Assembly: GCA_016703535.1 (NCBI GenBank)
Contig: JADJBV010000002.1
Coordinates: 1,612,001 to 1,676,000, forward strand
Reading direction: 5' to 3'
Length of the DNA: 64,000 nucleotides
Origin: Deltaproteobacteria bacterium
GTDB taxonomy: Bacteria > Myxococcota > Kuafuiibacteriia > Kuafuiibacteriales > Kuafuiibacteriaceae
Below are positions 17,196-26,015 of the stretch, one piece after another. The translations under genes and the position numbers were made by a program. Under the pieces are notes generated by a model. That model worked only from the letters and a program-made list of their open reading frames with translations. It did no database searches and was not told the origin of the DNA. Each line of letters opens with the position of its first letter. The first letter of the stretch is position 1.

Positions 17196-18710
17196 CGCTC
17201 GAGAGCCGAGGCGGGGTCGGCCCGAGGAGGCCGGGGTCAAGGTCTTGGCCAGGTGTTGGAGCGTCGACTCCCAACGGAAGTGTGCTCCCACCGTTCGGGC
17301 CGCCCGAGCCGCACCCAGCTGACGATCGTCACCCAGAGTCCGTTCGATGCTCCGGCTGAGCGCCAACTCGAAGCTTTCGTCTCCCATGGGGCGCACGATC
17401 TCGGCGGCGGCGTGGGCCTCTGGACAGCGCTCCCGATCCAAGATCTCCCGAGCGCCGTCGGTGTCGCTGGTGATCACCGGGATCCCCAAGGACAAGGCCT
17501 CGGCGATGCCCAAGCCAAACGCTTCGTAACGGCCGATCTGAACGAACCGACCGCGCCGCCCCGGGGTGGCCAGGTCGAACGCCTGTGGTCCCTCGGGTCC
17601 GAGGCCGGCCAACAAGAGGTGGGCGGTCCGGGCCCCACCCCGTAAAAAGCCCGGGAACACCACCTTGGCGCACTTCAACTGGGCCGCTTGGGCGTAGAGG
17701 CCCCGGGCGTAGCTTTCGTCTTGGAAGAAGCTGGGCCGGCCGCAGATCACCAACACCAGCCGCTCCGCCAACTCCGGAGCTCGCAGCTCCAAAAGACGGA
17801 CCGCCTCGAGGAGCCGATCGAGTCGTTTGTCCGGCGAAAGGCGGCTCATGGTCACCAAAACCTGATCGTCGTCGCCGATCCCTAGGGCCGCCGCGGTCTG
17901 GGCCACCTGATCTTCGGCCGGGGGTGTCAGGTGGACGCCCCAGGGTGCCAAAGACCAGGCGTTCGGATCCGGGCGCGGATAGGTCGCCGCCACTTTTTGT
18001 CGCATCACCGCCGACGGAAACAACACGTGTTGAGCGTCGACAAAGGCGGCCCGTTCACCCGCCAAGGCGGCCCGGGCGGGCCCCGGTAAAAGGCGCCCCA
18101 ACTCGGGCCGACGAAAGTACCGAGCGGTGCGCTCCAGCTGCCGGCGCGCGTCGGGCCGCGACAACAACAAGCGACCGAAGGCCAACATGGGCAGCGGGAA
18201 CCGAGCCACCCGGTGCATGCGCTCCAGCTCGGCCAAGGTCAGATCTTCCAGCGCAAACTCAGAGAAGAAGACGTGGGCGAAGGTGACGATGGTGTCGCCG
18301 GCCAAGCGGGCGCTCCGCACCCAACGGGCCTCGCCGATGTCTTGGTTGAGCAACAACAAGGGCCCCCGCCAGCGGGCCCGCAGCTCGGACAAAAAACGCT
18401 CGACCGCGTCCGAATAGGCCTCCATCACCTCCAGGAGTTGCCAGGTGCCCTGACGATGGGCCTCGTGGGCCGTCAACAACGGAGAGTGCCGAGTTTCGAG
18501 GAGGTGCACTCGAGCGCCGTCGCAGATCGCTTGGGGCGCGTCGTCTTTGCCCCGAAAGGTGACCACCTCGACCGTGGTGCCGCGCTCTTTGAGCTCCCGC
18601 ACCAGGTCATGGACGAAGGCGTCTTGCCCGCCGTGGATGTCGTCGGGGTTGGGGCGAAAGCGAAAGGAGACCACGACCACCCGGGCGGGCAAGGGCAACA
18701 TCGGCTCCAC
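17187..18710 (-). CDS. GT-B glycosyltransferase, family 4-like
   Basis: This 507-residue cytoplasmic or membrane-associated enzyme transfers a sugar from an activated donor. The N-terminal domain has the acceptor-side GGQDAFVHDLVRELKERG. The C-terminal domain has VTMSRLSPDKRLDRLLEAV and the donor-binding E-x7-E in YEAFGLGIAEALSLGIPVIT, characteristic of retaining GT4 enzymes. It is longer than the usual 380-420 residues because of extra sequence in the middle of the N-terminal domain (residues about 90-230). A sucrose-phosphate-synthase-like glycosyltransferase is one possibility; the sugar substrate cannot be stated. Confidence 0.87.
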   Translation of the reverse strand: MEPMLPLPARVVVVSFRFRPNPDDIHGGQDAFVHDLVRELKERGTTVEVVTFRGKDDAPQAICDGARVHLLETRHSPLLTAHEAHRQGTWQLLEVMEAYSDAVERFLSELRARWRGPLLLLNQDIGEARWVRSARLAGDTIVTFAHVFFSEFALEDLTLAELERMHRVARFPLPMLAFGRLLLSRPDARRQLERTARYFRRPELGRLLPGPARAALAGERAAFVDAQHVLFPSAVMRQKVAATYPRPDPNAWSLAPWGVHLTPPAEDQVAQTAAALGIGDDDQVLVTMSRLSPDKRLDRLLEAVRLLELRAPELAERLVLVICGRPSFFQDESYARGLYAQAAQLKCAKVVFPGFLRGGARTAHLLLAGLGPEGPQAFDLATPGRRGRFVQIGRYEAFGLGIAEALSLGIPVITSDTDGAREILDRERCPEAHAAAEIVRPMGDESFELALSRSIERTLGDDRQLGAARAARTVGAHFRWESTLQHLAKTLTPASSGRPRLGSRAGR

Positions 18711-18802
18711 GCCTTGGATTGAACGCGAGCGGGATCGGCTCGCCCAGCCGCCGATCGTCCGGCAGGCTCACCCGATCCTCGAATGCAGGTGAGGGGTTGA
18801 GG

Positions 18803-19882
18803 CTACAACCAGCCCCGGACCTTGAGGTCCTCGGCCACCAGGATGGCCCCTTGGGCGGCACCCATCTTGGTATTGTGGGACACCAGCACGAACTTGACGC
18901 CGTTGTCGCTCAACACCGTCTCTTTCCGCAGGCGGCCGACGCTGGTGGTCATGCCGTCTTCGGCGTCCCGATCCCGGCGGGGCTGAGGTCGGAAGGGATC
19001 GTCGTGGAGGGTGATCCAGTTTTTGGGCGCCGAGGGGTGAGTGCCGGGGTTCAGGCCCTTGCCGAAGGCCCGCATCGCCGCCTTGACCTCCTCCAGCTCG
19101 CAGCGCTTCTGGAGCGACACCGACACGGTTTCGGTGTGGCCCTCCAGCACCGCAACCCGGGTGCAGGTCGCCGAGACCTGGACCTTGGCCGGCTCGATCC
19201 CCTTGCCCGAAAGTGAACCGAGGATCTTCTTGGTCTCTTTTTCGACCTTCTCCTCCTCGTTTTTGATGTGGGGGATGACGTTGTCGATGATGTCCAGGCC
19301 GATCACGCCCGGGGAACGACCGGCGCCGCTGACCGCTTGCAGCGAGGTCATCATCACCTTCTCGACGCCAAACTGCTGGTGCAGCGGCGCCAAGGCGATG
19401 GCCATCCCGGTGGTGGTGCAGTTGGGGATGGGGACGATAAACCCCTTCCAGTTTCGCCGCTCTTTTTGCCAGCGGATCAGCTCGGCGTGGTCTCCGTTCA
19501 CCGCCGGGATGATCAAGGGGACGTCGGCTTCGTAGCGGAAGGCCGAGGCCGCCGAGATCACCGGCACATTTTCAGCGTATTTGGGCTCCAGCTCGAGGGC
19601 CGGCTCCGACTCCACCGCCGAAAAAACCAGGTCGACGCCCGCCAGATCCAAGTTTTTGGCGTCGACCACCTTCATGCCGCCGAAGTGGTGGAGGGCCGCT
19701 TCGTCGACGTACCAACCGACCAAACCCGACGAGAGGGTGACCGCCTCCCGCAAGGTCTTGCCCGCGGAGCGCTCCGAGGCGGCCAAGGCCGCGACCTCCA
19801 AAAATGGATGCCGAAGCAGCGCCGCGAGGAATTGTTGTCCAGCCAGGCCGGTGGCACCGACGATGGCGCAGCGAATGCTCAT
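18803..19882 (-). CDS. asd: Aspartate-semialdehyde dehydrogenase
   Basis: This 359-residue enzyme reduces aspartyl phosphate to aspartate semialdehyde with NADPH, feeding lysine/diaminopimelate, threonine and methionine synthesis. The Rossmann motif GATGLAGQQFL is at residues 9-19 and the catalytic Cys155 is in PIPNCTTTGMA. The overall length and this Cys context resemble the archaeal/fungal-type branch of the family. The start overlaps the dnaK stop as ATGA, so it is translated from the heat-shock operon, an unexpected partner. Confidence 0.92.
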   Translation of the reverse strand: MSIRCAIVGATGLAGQQFLAALLRHPFLEVAALAASERSAGKTLREAVTLSSGLVGWYVDEAALHHFGGMKVVDAKNLDLAGVDLVFSAVESEPALELEPKYAENVPVISAASAFRYEADVPLIIPAVNGDHAELIRWQKERRNWKGFIVPIPNCTTTGMAIALAPLHQQFGVEKVMMTSLQAVSGAGRSPGVIGLDIIDNVIPHIKNEEEKVEKETKKILGSLSGKGIEPAKVQVSATCTRVAVLEGHTETVSVSLQKRCELEEVKAAMRAFGKGLNPGTHPSAPKNWITLHDDPFRPQPRRDRDAEDGMTTSVGRLRKETVLSDNGVKFVLVSHNTKMGAAQGAILVAEDLKVRGWL

Positions 19883-21699
19883 TGGTCGTCCAAGGCTTCT
19901 TTGTACATGGCCTCGGCGATCCGGTGCGACGAGCCTTCGAGCCGGTGGATCGCGGCCTTGATCTTCTCGACGTCGTTGGAGTCGTAGATCACCTTCAGGC
20001 CGGCCAAGTCTTCTTTGATGTCCTGAATGTCATCGGGGGTCAGCATCGAGGAGTACTCCTCGAGGGACTTTTCAGTCGTGTACATCAGGCCGTCCGCCAT
20101 GTTGCGCAGGTCGGCCAGCTGCTTCTTCTTGACGTCGTCGCCTTTGGCGTTTTCGGCCTCTTTGACCATCCGCTCGATCTCGGACTCGTTGAGGCCCGAC
20201 GAGGCGATGATCTTGATGTTCTGCTGTTTGCCGGTGCCCAAGTCCTTGGCGGACACGTGCACGATGCCGTTGGCGTCGATGTCGAAGGTCACTTCGATCT
20301 GGGGAACACCACGGGGCGCCGGCGGAATGCCCACCAGTTGGAAGCGACCCAAGGTCTTGTTGTCCTCGGCCATCGGGCGTTCGCCCTGGAGCACGTGGAC
20401 GTCGACGATCGGCTGGTTGTCTTGGGCCGTCGAGAAGACCATCGACTTCTTGGCCGGGATGGTGGTGTTGCGGGTGATGATTGGCGTGAAGACGCCGCCG
20501 GCGGTCTCGACGCCCAAGGAGAGCGGGTTCACGTCGAGGAGGAGCACGTCCTTGACCTCGCCCTTGAGCACGCCGCCCTGAATGGCCGCGCCGATGGCGA
20601 CCACTTCGTCCGGGTTGACCTTCTTGTTGGGCTCTTTGTCGAAGAAGTCCCGCACCACCTGGATGATCCGCGGCATCCGGGTCTGACCGCCGACCAACAA
20701 CACCTCGTCGATCTGGTTTTTGGCCAGGTTGGCGTCTTTGAGCGCTTGCATGCAGGGCCCCAAGGACCGCTGCACCAAGGGCTCCACCAACTTCTCGAGC
20801 TCTTGCCGGCTCAAGGTGGTGTTGAGGTGTTTGGGACCCGTCGCGTCCGCCATGATGAACGGCAGGTTGATGTCGGTTTCGGTCGAAGACGAAAGCTCGT
20901 GTTTGGCCTTTTCGGCCGCTTCCTTGAGGCGCTGGAGCGCCATCTTGTCTCGCCGCAGATCGGCGCCGGCGTTCTCTTTGGAGAAGCGGTCCGAGAAGTA
21001 GTTGATGATCTCCAGGTCGAAGTCGTCGCCGCCCAGGTGGGTGTCGCCGTTGGTCGCCTTGACCTCGAACACGCCGTCGCCCAGCTCGAGGATCGAAATA
21101 TCGAAGGTGCCGCCGCCCAAGTCGTAGACCGCAACCCGGACGTTTTCCTTCTTCTCGAGGCCGTAGGCCAAGGCGGCCGCCGTCGGTTCGTTGATGATGC
21201 GCTGGACGTTGAGGCCGGCGATCTTGCCCGCGTCTTTGGTTGCTTGACGCTGGGCGTCGTTGAAGTAGGCGGGGACGGTGATCACCGCTTCGGTGACCTC
21301 TTCACCGAGGTAGTCCTCGGCGGTCTCCTTCATCTTCATCAGGATCATCGCCGAAATTTCCTGCGGCGAATAAGCCTTGTCCCGGATCTTGACCCAGGCC
21401 TCGCCGTTGTCGGCCGAAACCACGGAGTAAGAAGCCTTGGACATGTCCTGCTTCACCTCGGGCGCGTCGAAGCGGCGACCGATGAAGCGCTTGACCGAAA
21501 AGATGGTGTTGCTGGCGTTGGTGACCGCCTGGCGTTTGGCGATCTGGCCCACCAAACGTTCGCCACCTTCGGTGAACGCCACCATCGAGGGGGTGGTGCG
21601 GCTGCCTTCCGAGTTGGGGATGACCACCGCCTCGCCGCCGTCCATCACGGAGACACAGGAGTTGGTGGTGCCCAGGTCGATGCCGATGATCTTACTCAT
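19879..21699 (-). CDS. dnaK: Chaperone DnaK (Hsp70)
   Basis: This 606-residue ATP-dependent chaperone refolds proteins with GrpE and a J-protein. The N-terminus IIGIDLGTTNSCVSVMDGG and later AVYDLGGGTFDISILELG are the classical Hsp70 nucleotide-binding signatures; the linker DVLLLDVNPLSLG and the substrate domain follow. The C-terminus ends soon after the lid helices (AMYKEALDDQ), without the acidic disordered tail of about 30 residues that most bacterial DnaK proteins carry. ATG 21699 has AAGGAT upstream. It lies 38 bases after grpE and no dnaJ follows. Confidence 0.97.
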   Translation of the reverse strand: MSKIIGIDLGTTNSCVSVMDGGEAVVIPNSEGSRTTPSMVAFTEGGERLVGQIAKRQAVTNASNTIFSVKRFIGRRFDAPEVKQDMSKASYSVVSADNGEAWVKIRDKAYSPQEISAMILMKMKETAEDYLGEEVTEAVITVPAYFNDAQRQATKDAGKIAGLNVQRIINEPTAAALAYGLEKKENVRVAVYDLGGGTFDISILELGDGVFEVKATNGDTHLGGDDFDLEIINYFSDRFSKENAGADLRRDKMALQRLKEAAEKAKHELSSSTETDINLPFIMADATGPKHLNTTLSRQELEKLVEPLVQRSLGPCMQALKDANLAKNQIDEVLLVGGQTRMPRIIQVVRDFFDKEPNKKVNPDEVVAIGAAIQGGVLKGEVKDVLLLDVNPLSLGVETAGGVFTPIITRNTTIPAKKSMVFSTAQDNQPIVDVHVLQGERPMAEDNKTLGRFQLVGIPPAPRGVPQIEVTFDIDANGIVHVSAKDLGTGKQQNIKIIASSGLNESEIERMVKEAENAKGDDVKKKQLADLRNMADGLMYTTEKSLEEYSSMLTPDDIQDIKEDLAGLKVIYDSNDVEKIKAAIHRLEGSSHRIAEAMYKEALDDQ

Positions 21700-21737
21700 G
21701 ACTCTGGATCCTTAGGTTGCTCGAGGCCGGTCGGCTG

Positions 21738-22403
21738 TTACGCCGAAGGGCCCGATCCGGGTCCGAGGGAGACCACCACCATGGCCGGTCGCAACAACCG
21801 ATCGTGGATCAGGAAACCCCGTTGGAGCTGGGTGACCACCTTGCCGGCTGGGACCGGCGAGTTGATCTGCTGGACGGCCTCATGGCGGGCTGGGTCGAAG
21901 ACCTCACCCTCGGATTCGAAGGCCACCACCTGGTGTTTTTCGAGCTGGGAGATGAACTTCTTTTGGACCATCTTCACGCCGTCGATCAGGATCTGGGCGG
22001 TCGGATCGTTGGGCTGGGCCAACAAACTCGCCAGGGCCCGATCCACGTCGTCGACGATCGGCAAGAAATCCTTCAGCAACTTCTCGTTGGCGAACTTGGC
22101 GACCTCGTCCCGCTCCTTGGAGGCCCGCTTCTTGTAGTTCTCCAGGTCCGCGGCGGCGCGCATCCACTTGTCGCGGAAGTGCTCCGTTTCCTTCTTCGTT
22201 TGCTCCAAAACCGCCTCGAGCTCGTGTTTGGCTTTGATCATCGCCTCGGTCACCACGTCGGCGGCGTCCCGAGTCGGGGCCTCCGCCTGGGGGCGCTGCT
22301 TTTGGTCCAGCGCAGCCATGGCCTCTTTCATGGCTTCTGCGATCTCCGGGGTGTCCGCTACGGGCACGTTTTGCCCCTGATTGGCGGTCTTTTCCTCAGG
22401 CAC
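21738..22403 (-). CDS. grpE: Nucleotide exchange factor GrpE
   Basis: The 221-residue DnaK nucleotide exchange factor shows the long N-terminal coiled coil (residues about 55-115), the conserved RAAADLENYKKRASKERDE, and the C-terminal beta domain with FDPARHEAV and V-T-Q-L-Q-R-G-F. It starts with GTG at 22403 without an obvious Shine-Dalgarno sequence. It lies between hrcA (48 bases) and dnaK (38 bases) in the classic order. Confidence 0.95.
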   Translation of the reverse strand: MPEEKTANQGQNVPVADTPEIAEAMKEAMAALDQKQRPQAEAPTRDAADVVTEAMIKAKHELEAVLEQTKKETEHFRDKWMRAAADLENYKKRASKERDEVAKFANEKLLKDFLPIVDDVDRALASLLAQPNDPTAQILIDGVKMVQKKFISQLEKHQVVAFESEGEVFDPARHEAVQQINSPVPAGKVVTQLQRGFLIHDRLLRPAMVVVSLGPGSGPSA

Positions 22404-22451
22404 GGCGGTACGCTCGCACGGAGCCTCCCGAGGTTCAAGTCCTTCCCGGGG

Positions 22452-23557
22452 CTACTCTTTTTCGGTTCCGGAGCGAGGGGTAGGTTCGGACGACAAGGTC
22501 TGGGTCAGGGCCTCGGCCGTCAGCTCCACCAAAGGGATCACCCGGGCATAGTCCATTCGGGTGGGGCCGATGATCCCGACCCGGCCGGCCGGCCCTTCGT
22601 CGCCCGCGTAAGTGGCCGTCACGGCGGCGAGATCCTTGAGATCCCGCAGGGAAGTTTCGCTGCCGAGCACCACCGAGGTTTCGGCGGAAGCGGCGGCTTG
22701 GGCCCCGATCGGGTTGTGGGCGGCGGCGTCCAGGAGGCGGAGCAACAAGGTCTTCTCTTCGAAGGCCCGGAGCAACTTCCGCATCTTCTCGATGTCGGCG
22801 AACTCGGGTTGCTCGAGGATGTTCCGCTCCCCTCCAACATCACCTCGTGTTCGATGGGCTGAATGGTCCGCTGCCCCAAGTAGAGGGCGTGGCGCATCAT
22901 CTGATCGGCCTGGGTCCGTTCGTCGGTCATCTCCCGCAGGATCCCGGCCCGGACCTCGGCCAGGGTGCGGCCGCCCAACACCGAGCTGAGATAGTTGGAC
23001 ATTCGGGTCAACTCGTCCCGATCGAGGGGGAAGGTCACCTCGATCAAGCGGTGCTGCACCAAACCACTTTTGGCGACGAACACGCCGAGCACCGTCTTTT
23101 CCCGCACCGGCAAGAACTCGATGTGCTGGAAGATCACTTCCTCGAGCGGCGGCATCAGCACCAAGGCGGCGTGACGGCTGACCGTCGACAACACCCGCCC
23201 AGCCTCCCGCAGGATGCCGGCGAGGTCCCGGCCTTCTCCCGGTTGGCCTTGGGTGATCGCTTGGATCAGCTCCCGCTCCCGGGCCGTGATGCGACCCCGT
23301 TGGGCCAGGCGCTCCACGTAAAAACGAAAGGCGGCCACGGTGGGGATCCGGCCCGCCTGGGCGTGGGGGGCGGCCAAGAGGCCATGCTCCTCCAGATCGG
23401 CCATCGCGTTTCGCACGGTCGCGGGCGACAGATCGAGGGATCGGCTTTTGGTCAAGGTGCGAGAGCCGATGGGTTCGGCGGTCGCGATGAACTCCTCGAT
23501 GATCGCGGTCAGGATCTCGCGCTGACGCTCCGAGAGGTCTTGGTCCGTGATCGCCAC
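22452..23557 (-). pseudogene. hrcA: Heat-shock repressor HrcA, interrupted by a one-base frameshift
   Basis: HrcA normally represses heat-shock genes by binding CIRCE elements. The N-terminal part (GTG 23557 down to about 22833) has the winged-helix start DLSERQREILTAIIEEFI and GSRTL; the C-terminal part (22828 to 22452) continues in another frame with MRKLLRAFEEKTLLLRLLDA. At the run of four C at 22829-22832, adding one base would restore HEVMLEGERNILEQPEFADI, the family sequence. Apart from that base both halves look intact, so a sequencing or assembly slip is as likely as a true mutation. GTG 23557 is preceded by GGAACGCAG; a TTG slightly upstream is an alternative. No CIRCE palindrome was seen in the window. 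Confidence 0.85.
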
Positions 23558-23592
23558 CTGCGTTCCATTCAAGGGAGCATAAGGATCGCCTG

Positions 23593-24795
23593 TCAAGCGA
23601 CCTCGTCGGCCACCTGCATCATCCGCCGGGCGATCGCGTCGTTGTAGAGGAAGCCGAGATCGGTCGGAACCAGGTGGGAGCCCTGCCGGGCCAGCCAACC
23701 TTGGCGCAAAAAGGCGCCGGCCACCTCCTCCAGCGAACGCGCCAACACGCCGCCAGCGTTCAGCTCCTGGTCGAGGGCCAGGGGATCCAGGCCGAAGCGG
23801 GTGCGGAGCGCGACCATCAGTCGGTCCTTGAGCAGGCCTCGCCGGTCCAGCCGCTCCGTAAAGCGCGAGGGGAACTCGCCAGCCTCGGCGGCCACCAAGT
23901 AGTCGGCGGGCAACTTCACCGCCTCCCGTCGTTCGGCCGAGCTCAGATCCGAGGCGGGCAGGTAACTGTGGGCCCCCGCGCCCAGCCCCAGGTACGCGCC
24001 GCCGTGCCAGTAGAGCAGGTTGTGGCGGGACTCGTGGCCCGGCCGCGCGAAGTTCGAGACCTCGTAGCGGACCAGGCCCGCGCCGCCCAGACGTTCGGCG
24101 ACCAAGCTGATCAACTCCGCCTGTTGGTCGTCGTCCATCGGCGTGTAGAGGCCCAGTTTGGTGCGTCGGCCGAGCAAGGTGTCGGGTTCGATGGTCAAGG
24201 TGTAGGCCGAGAGGTGATCGGTGCGCAGGGACAAGGCACGTTCTACTGAATAGATGACGTCCGCCGTCGACTGCCCGTGGAGGCCGTAGATCAGATCGAA
24301 GGAAACTCGGGCGCCGGTGCCCTGGGCCAACTTGATGCCCCGCTCGGCGGCGTCGGCGTCGTGGATGCGGCCCAAGGCCAACAGCTCTTCGTCGCGAAAG
24401 CTCTGCACGCCCAGGGAAAAGCGGTTGATCCCGGCGAGGGCGTAAGCCTCGAAGTGGCCCTCGTGCACCGTGCCCGGGTTGGCCTCCAAGGTCAGCTCGG
24501 CGTCGGGCAACAGGCCAAAGGTGTCGCGGAGCGCGGCGATCACCCGGCCCACCTCGGCGGGGGCCCAAAGGCTGGGGGTGCCGCCGCCGAAGAAGATCGA
24601 CCGCAGGCCTGGCGCCCGTCCTTGGTAGGCGGGGCCGCGGACGGCGAGCTCCCGCAAGATGGCCTCGGCGTAACGTCGGTCGTCGTGTTCGCCGGTGTGA
24701 GAATTGAAGTCGCAGTACGGGCACTTCTTTTCGCACCACGGGAAGTGCACGTAGACCGAAAGATCCTGGGGCCCGACCGGCGCTGTTCTATTCAA
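23593..24795 (-). CDS. hemW: HemW-like radical SAM heme chaperone
   Basis: This 400-residue protein was formerly annotated as oxygen-independent coproporphyrinogen oxidase-like. The radical SAM 4Fe-4S motif CEKKCPYC gives Cys21, Cys25 and Cys28, followed by FFGGGTPSL, LEANPGTV and FSLGVQSF, all typical of HemW. The C-terminal HemN_C domain is present (about 300-390). The start is a TTG at 24795 overlapping the upstream stop (TTGA); the conserved domain begins at about residue 13, so no longer start is needed. hemW directly before hrcA-grpE-dnaK is a common bacterial arrangement. Confidence 0.92.
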   Translation of the reverse strand: MNRTAPVGPQDLSVYVHFPWCEKKCPYCDFNSHTGEHDDRRYAEAILRELAVRGPAYQGRAPGLRSIFFGGGTPSLWAPAEVGRVIAALRDTFGLLPDAELTLEANPGTVHEGHFEAYALAGINRFSLGVQSFRDEELLALGRIHDADAAERGIKLAQGTGARVSFDLIYGLHGQSTADVIYSVERALSLRTDHLSAYTLTIEPDTLLGRRTKLGLYTPMDDDQQAELISLVAERLGGAGLVRYEVSNFARPGHESRHNLLYWHGGAYLGLGAGAHSYLPASDLSSAERREAVKLPADYLVAAEAGEFPSRFTERLDRRGLLKDRLMVALRTRFGLDPLALDQELNAGGVLARSLEEVAGAFLRQGWLARQGSHLVPTDLGFLYNDAIARRMMQVADEVA

Positions 24796-25274
24796 TGGAG
24801 TGCCTCGACCGCGTCCAGATCGAAGCCGGGCTCGAGGCCCAAGTCGTCGAGGCCCCGGACGCGCACGAAGGTCACCCCCACCTCACCGGTGTTGGCCAGA
24901 TCGATCTCGGTGCTGCCGCCACCGGCCAACAGGTCCAGCTCGATGAAGCGGTCACCGTCGGAGGAGAGGGCGATCCGGGCCCGGGCGCCGTCGTCCCCGA
25001 CCTCGTAGATCCGCAGATCCGGTCCAGGGGCATCAGGGATTTCCCGAAAGAAGCGCAGGACGAGGCTGGCGTCCCGACCCAGGGCCACGGTGCGCCCATC
25101 CGGGGGTCCCAGGGCCCGCTCCGGATCCAGGAATGGCTGATCGGGGCTCAAAAATGGGGTCGGTTGGTAGTCGTCGACCACCGCCGCGTGTCGGTCGCGG
25201 ATCTCGCCCGGGAAGCAGCCAAGCCACAGGTTGGCGGTCAGGAAGACCAAGCAGCGGGGACGGAACATTGACAT
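24792..25274 (-). CDS. Lipoprotein with cell-surface calcium-type domain
   Basis: The 160-residue product begins with a short hydrophobic signal ending LWLGC, a relaxed lipobox. The rest reads as a compact beta domain: ALGPPDGRTVALG, a strand LVLRFF, PDLRIYEVGDDGARARIAL, RFIELDLL and a terminal GFDLDAVEAL. This pattern resembles small surface beta-sandwich domains found in secreted bacterial proteins; no enzymatic residues stand out. ATG at 25274 or 25268 are both possible. It heads the hemW-hrcA-grpE-dnaK-asd transcript by overlap. Confidence 0.75.
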   Translation of the reverse strand: MSMFRPRCLVFLTANLWLGCFPGEIRDRHAAVVDDYQPTPFLSPDQPFLDPERALGPPDGRTVALGRDASLVLRFFREIPDAPGPDLRIYEVGDDGARARIALSSDGDRFIELDLLAGGGSTEIDLANTGEVGVTFVRVRGLDDLGLEPGFDLDAVEALH

Positions 25275-25294
25275 GGTTGTCGTTTTCGCTAACC
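25275..25294. promoter_or_regulatory. Imperfect inverted repeat between divergent starts, possible RHH operator
   Basis: GGTTGTCG, TTTT, CGCTAACC pairs at six of eight positions around an AT centre. It fills most of the 31-base gap between the divergent lipoprotein and RHH-FHA genes and touches the lipoprotein ATG. RHH proteins often bind short palindromes near their own gene; the link here is inference. Confidence 0.3.
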
Positions 25295-25305
25295 TCGCGC
25301 GCTGA

Positions 25306-25914
25306 ATGGCCAAACGCACGCGTCGGGAGCTGGATATCGCGGATCACCTCTGGGACTGTCTCACCCGGATCGCGGAGGACTGTGGCACGGACCGGCACGC
25401 GGTCGTCAATCAGGCGATCTATGAGATGGCCCGGCGCTTCAACTTCCTCACGCCGATGGCCAAAGAAGCCGAGGTCCCCAATCCCAAAGTGGGCCCGGGT
25501 GTCGTGGTCAACAACCCGAAGCCCACGCCGCCGCCGCCGGTCGCCGAAGAAAAGCCCGTGCGCTCGCCCAAAAACCAAGGTGGTGGTGGCAGCGCTGGCC
25601 CGTCCAACCCGCGCAGCGCGCCCGAAAAGGCCCGCAAGACCCTCTACGTGGTCAACAGCGCCGGCGACATGCACAAGATCGACAAAGACACCTTCATCAT
25701 CGGCCGCAGCCGGACCTGCGACTTGGTGATCCCTTCCTCCAAGGTCTCGCGTCAGCACAGCGGGATTTGCCGAGAAAACGGCGAGCTGTACATCGAGGAT
25801 TTGGGCTCGGCCAACGGCGTGTGGAAGGACGGCGTGAAGATTCAGAAAGAGAAGATCAAGGACGGGGACGAGTTCATGATCTCCGAAGAAGTCTTGAAGT
25901 TCATCTTCCGGTAA
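25306..25914 (+). CDS. Ribbon-helix-helix plus FHA domain protein
   Basis: In this 202-residue fusion, residues 1-46 (TRRELDIADHLWDCLTRIA and VVNQAIYEMARRFNF) match the strand-helix-helix pattern of an Arc/MetJ-type DNA-binding unit. A Pro/Gly linker covers about 57-108. The FHA domain (about 111-202) has the phosphothreonine-binding signature IGRSRTCDLVIP, SRQH (148-151) and SANGVWKDG. Such a protein could connect Ser/Thr kinase signalling to transcription; several kinases lie in this window. DNA binding is inferred from the fold pattern only. Confidence 0.85.
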   Translation: MAKRTRRELDIADHLWDCLTRIAEDCGTDRHAVVNQAIYEMARRFNFLTPMAKEAEVPNPKVGPGVVVNNPKPTPPPPVAEEKPVRSPKNQGGGGSAGPSNPRSAPEKARKTLYVVNSAGDMHKIDKDTFIIGRSRTCDLVIPSSKVSRQHSGICRENGELYIEDLGSANGVWKDGVKIQKEKIKDGDEFMISEEVLKFIFR

Positions 25915-25923
25915 GCGGGTCCC

Positions 25924-25942
25924 GGTCCGGCAAAGCCGGCCC
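25924..25942. terminator. Strong GC hairpin after the RHH-FHA gene
   Basis: GGTCCGGC, AAA, GCCGGCCC pairs at seven of eight positions with a three-base loop, nine bases past the RHH-FHA stop and before the convergent metzincin gene. No T-run follows, so termination would be atypical. Confidence 0.35.
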
Positions 25943-26015
25943 ACCCGTCTACGCTCCCGCTGGTCGCTGCGCACCTTCGGTTTGCGTCCTTTGGGTCGCC
26001 GCCAGTCCAGCTGAC

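Noticed and set aside
19804..22137. A 777-codon open frame on the plus strand opposite dnaK and grpE
   Set aside because: The protein is rich in His, Asp, Val and Gly without domains, as expected for the shadow of a GC-rich gene; dnaK and grpE on the other strand are certain.
22619..24739. A 706-codon frame joining part of hemW and hrcA as one protein
   Set aside because: Its first 380 residues are an out-of-frame reading of hemW; only the part after about 23557 is HrcA.
18803..25320. CIRCE element for HrcA
   Set aside because: No TTAGCACTC-N9-GAGTGCTAA-like palindrome found around the heat-shock genes.
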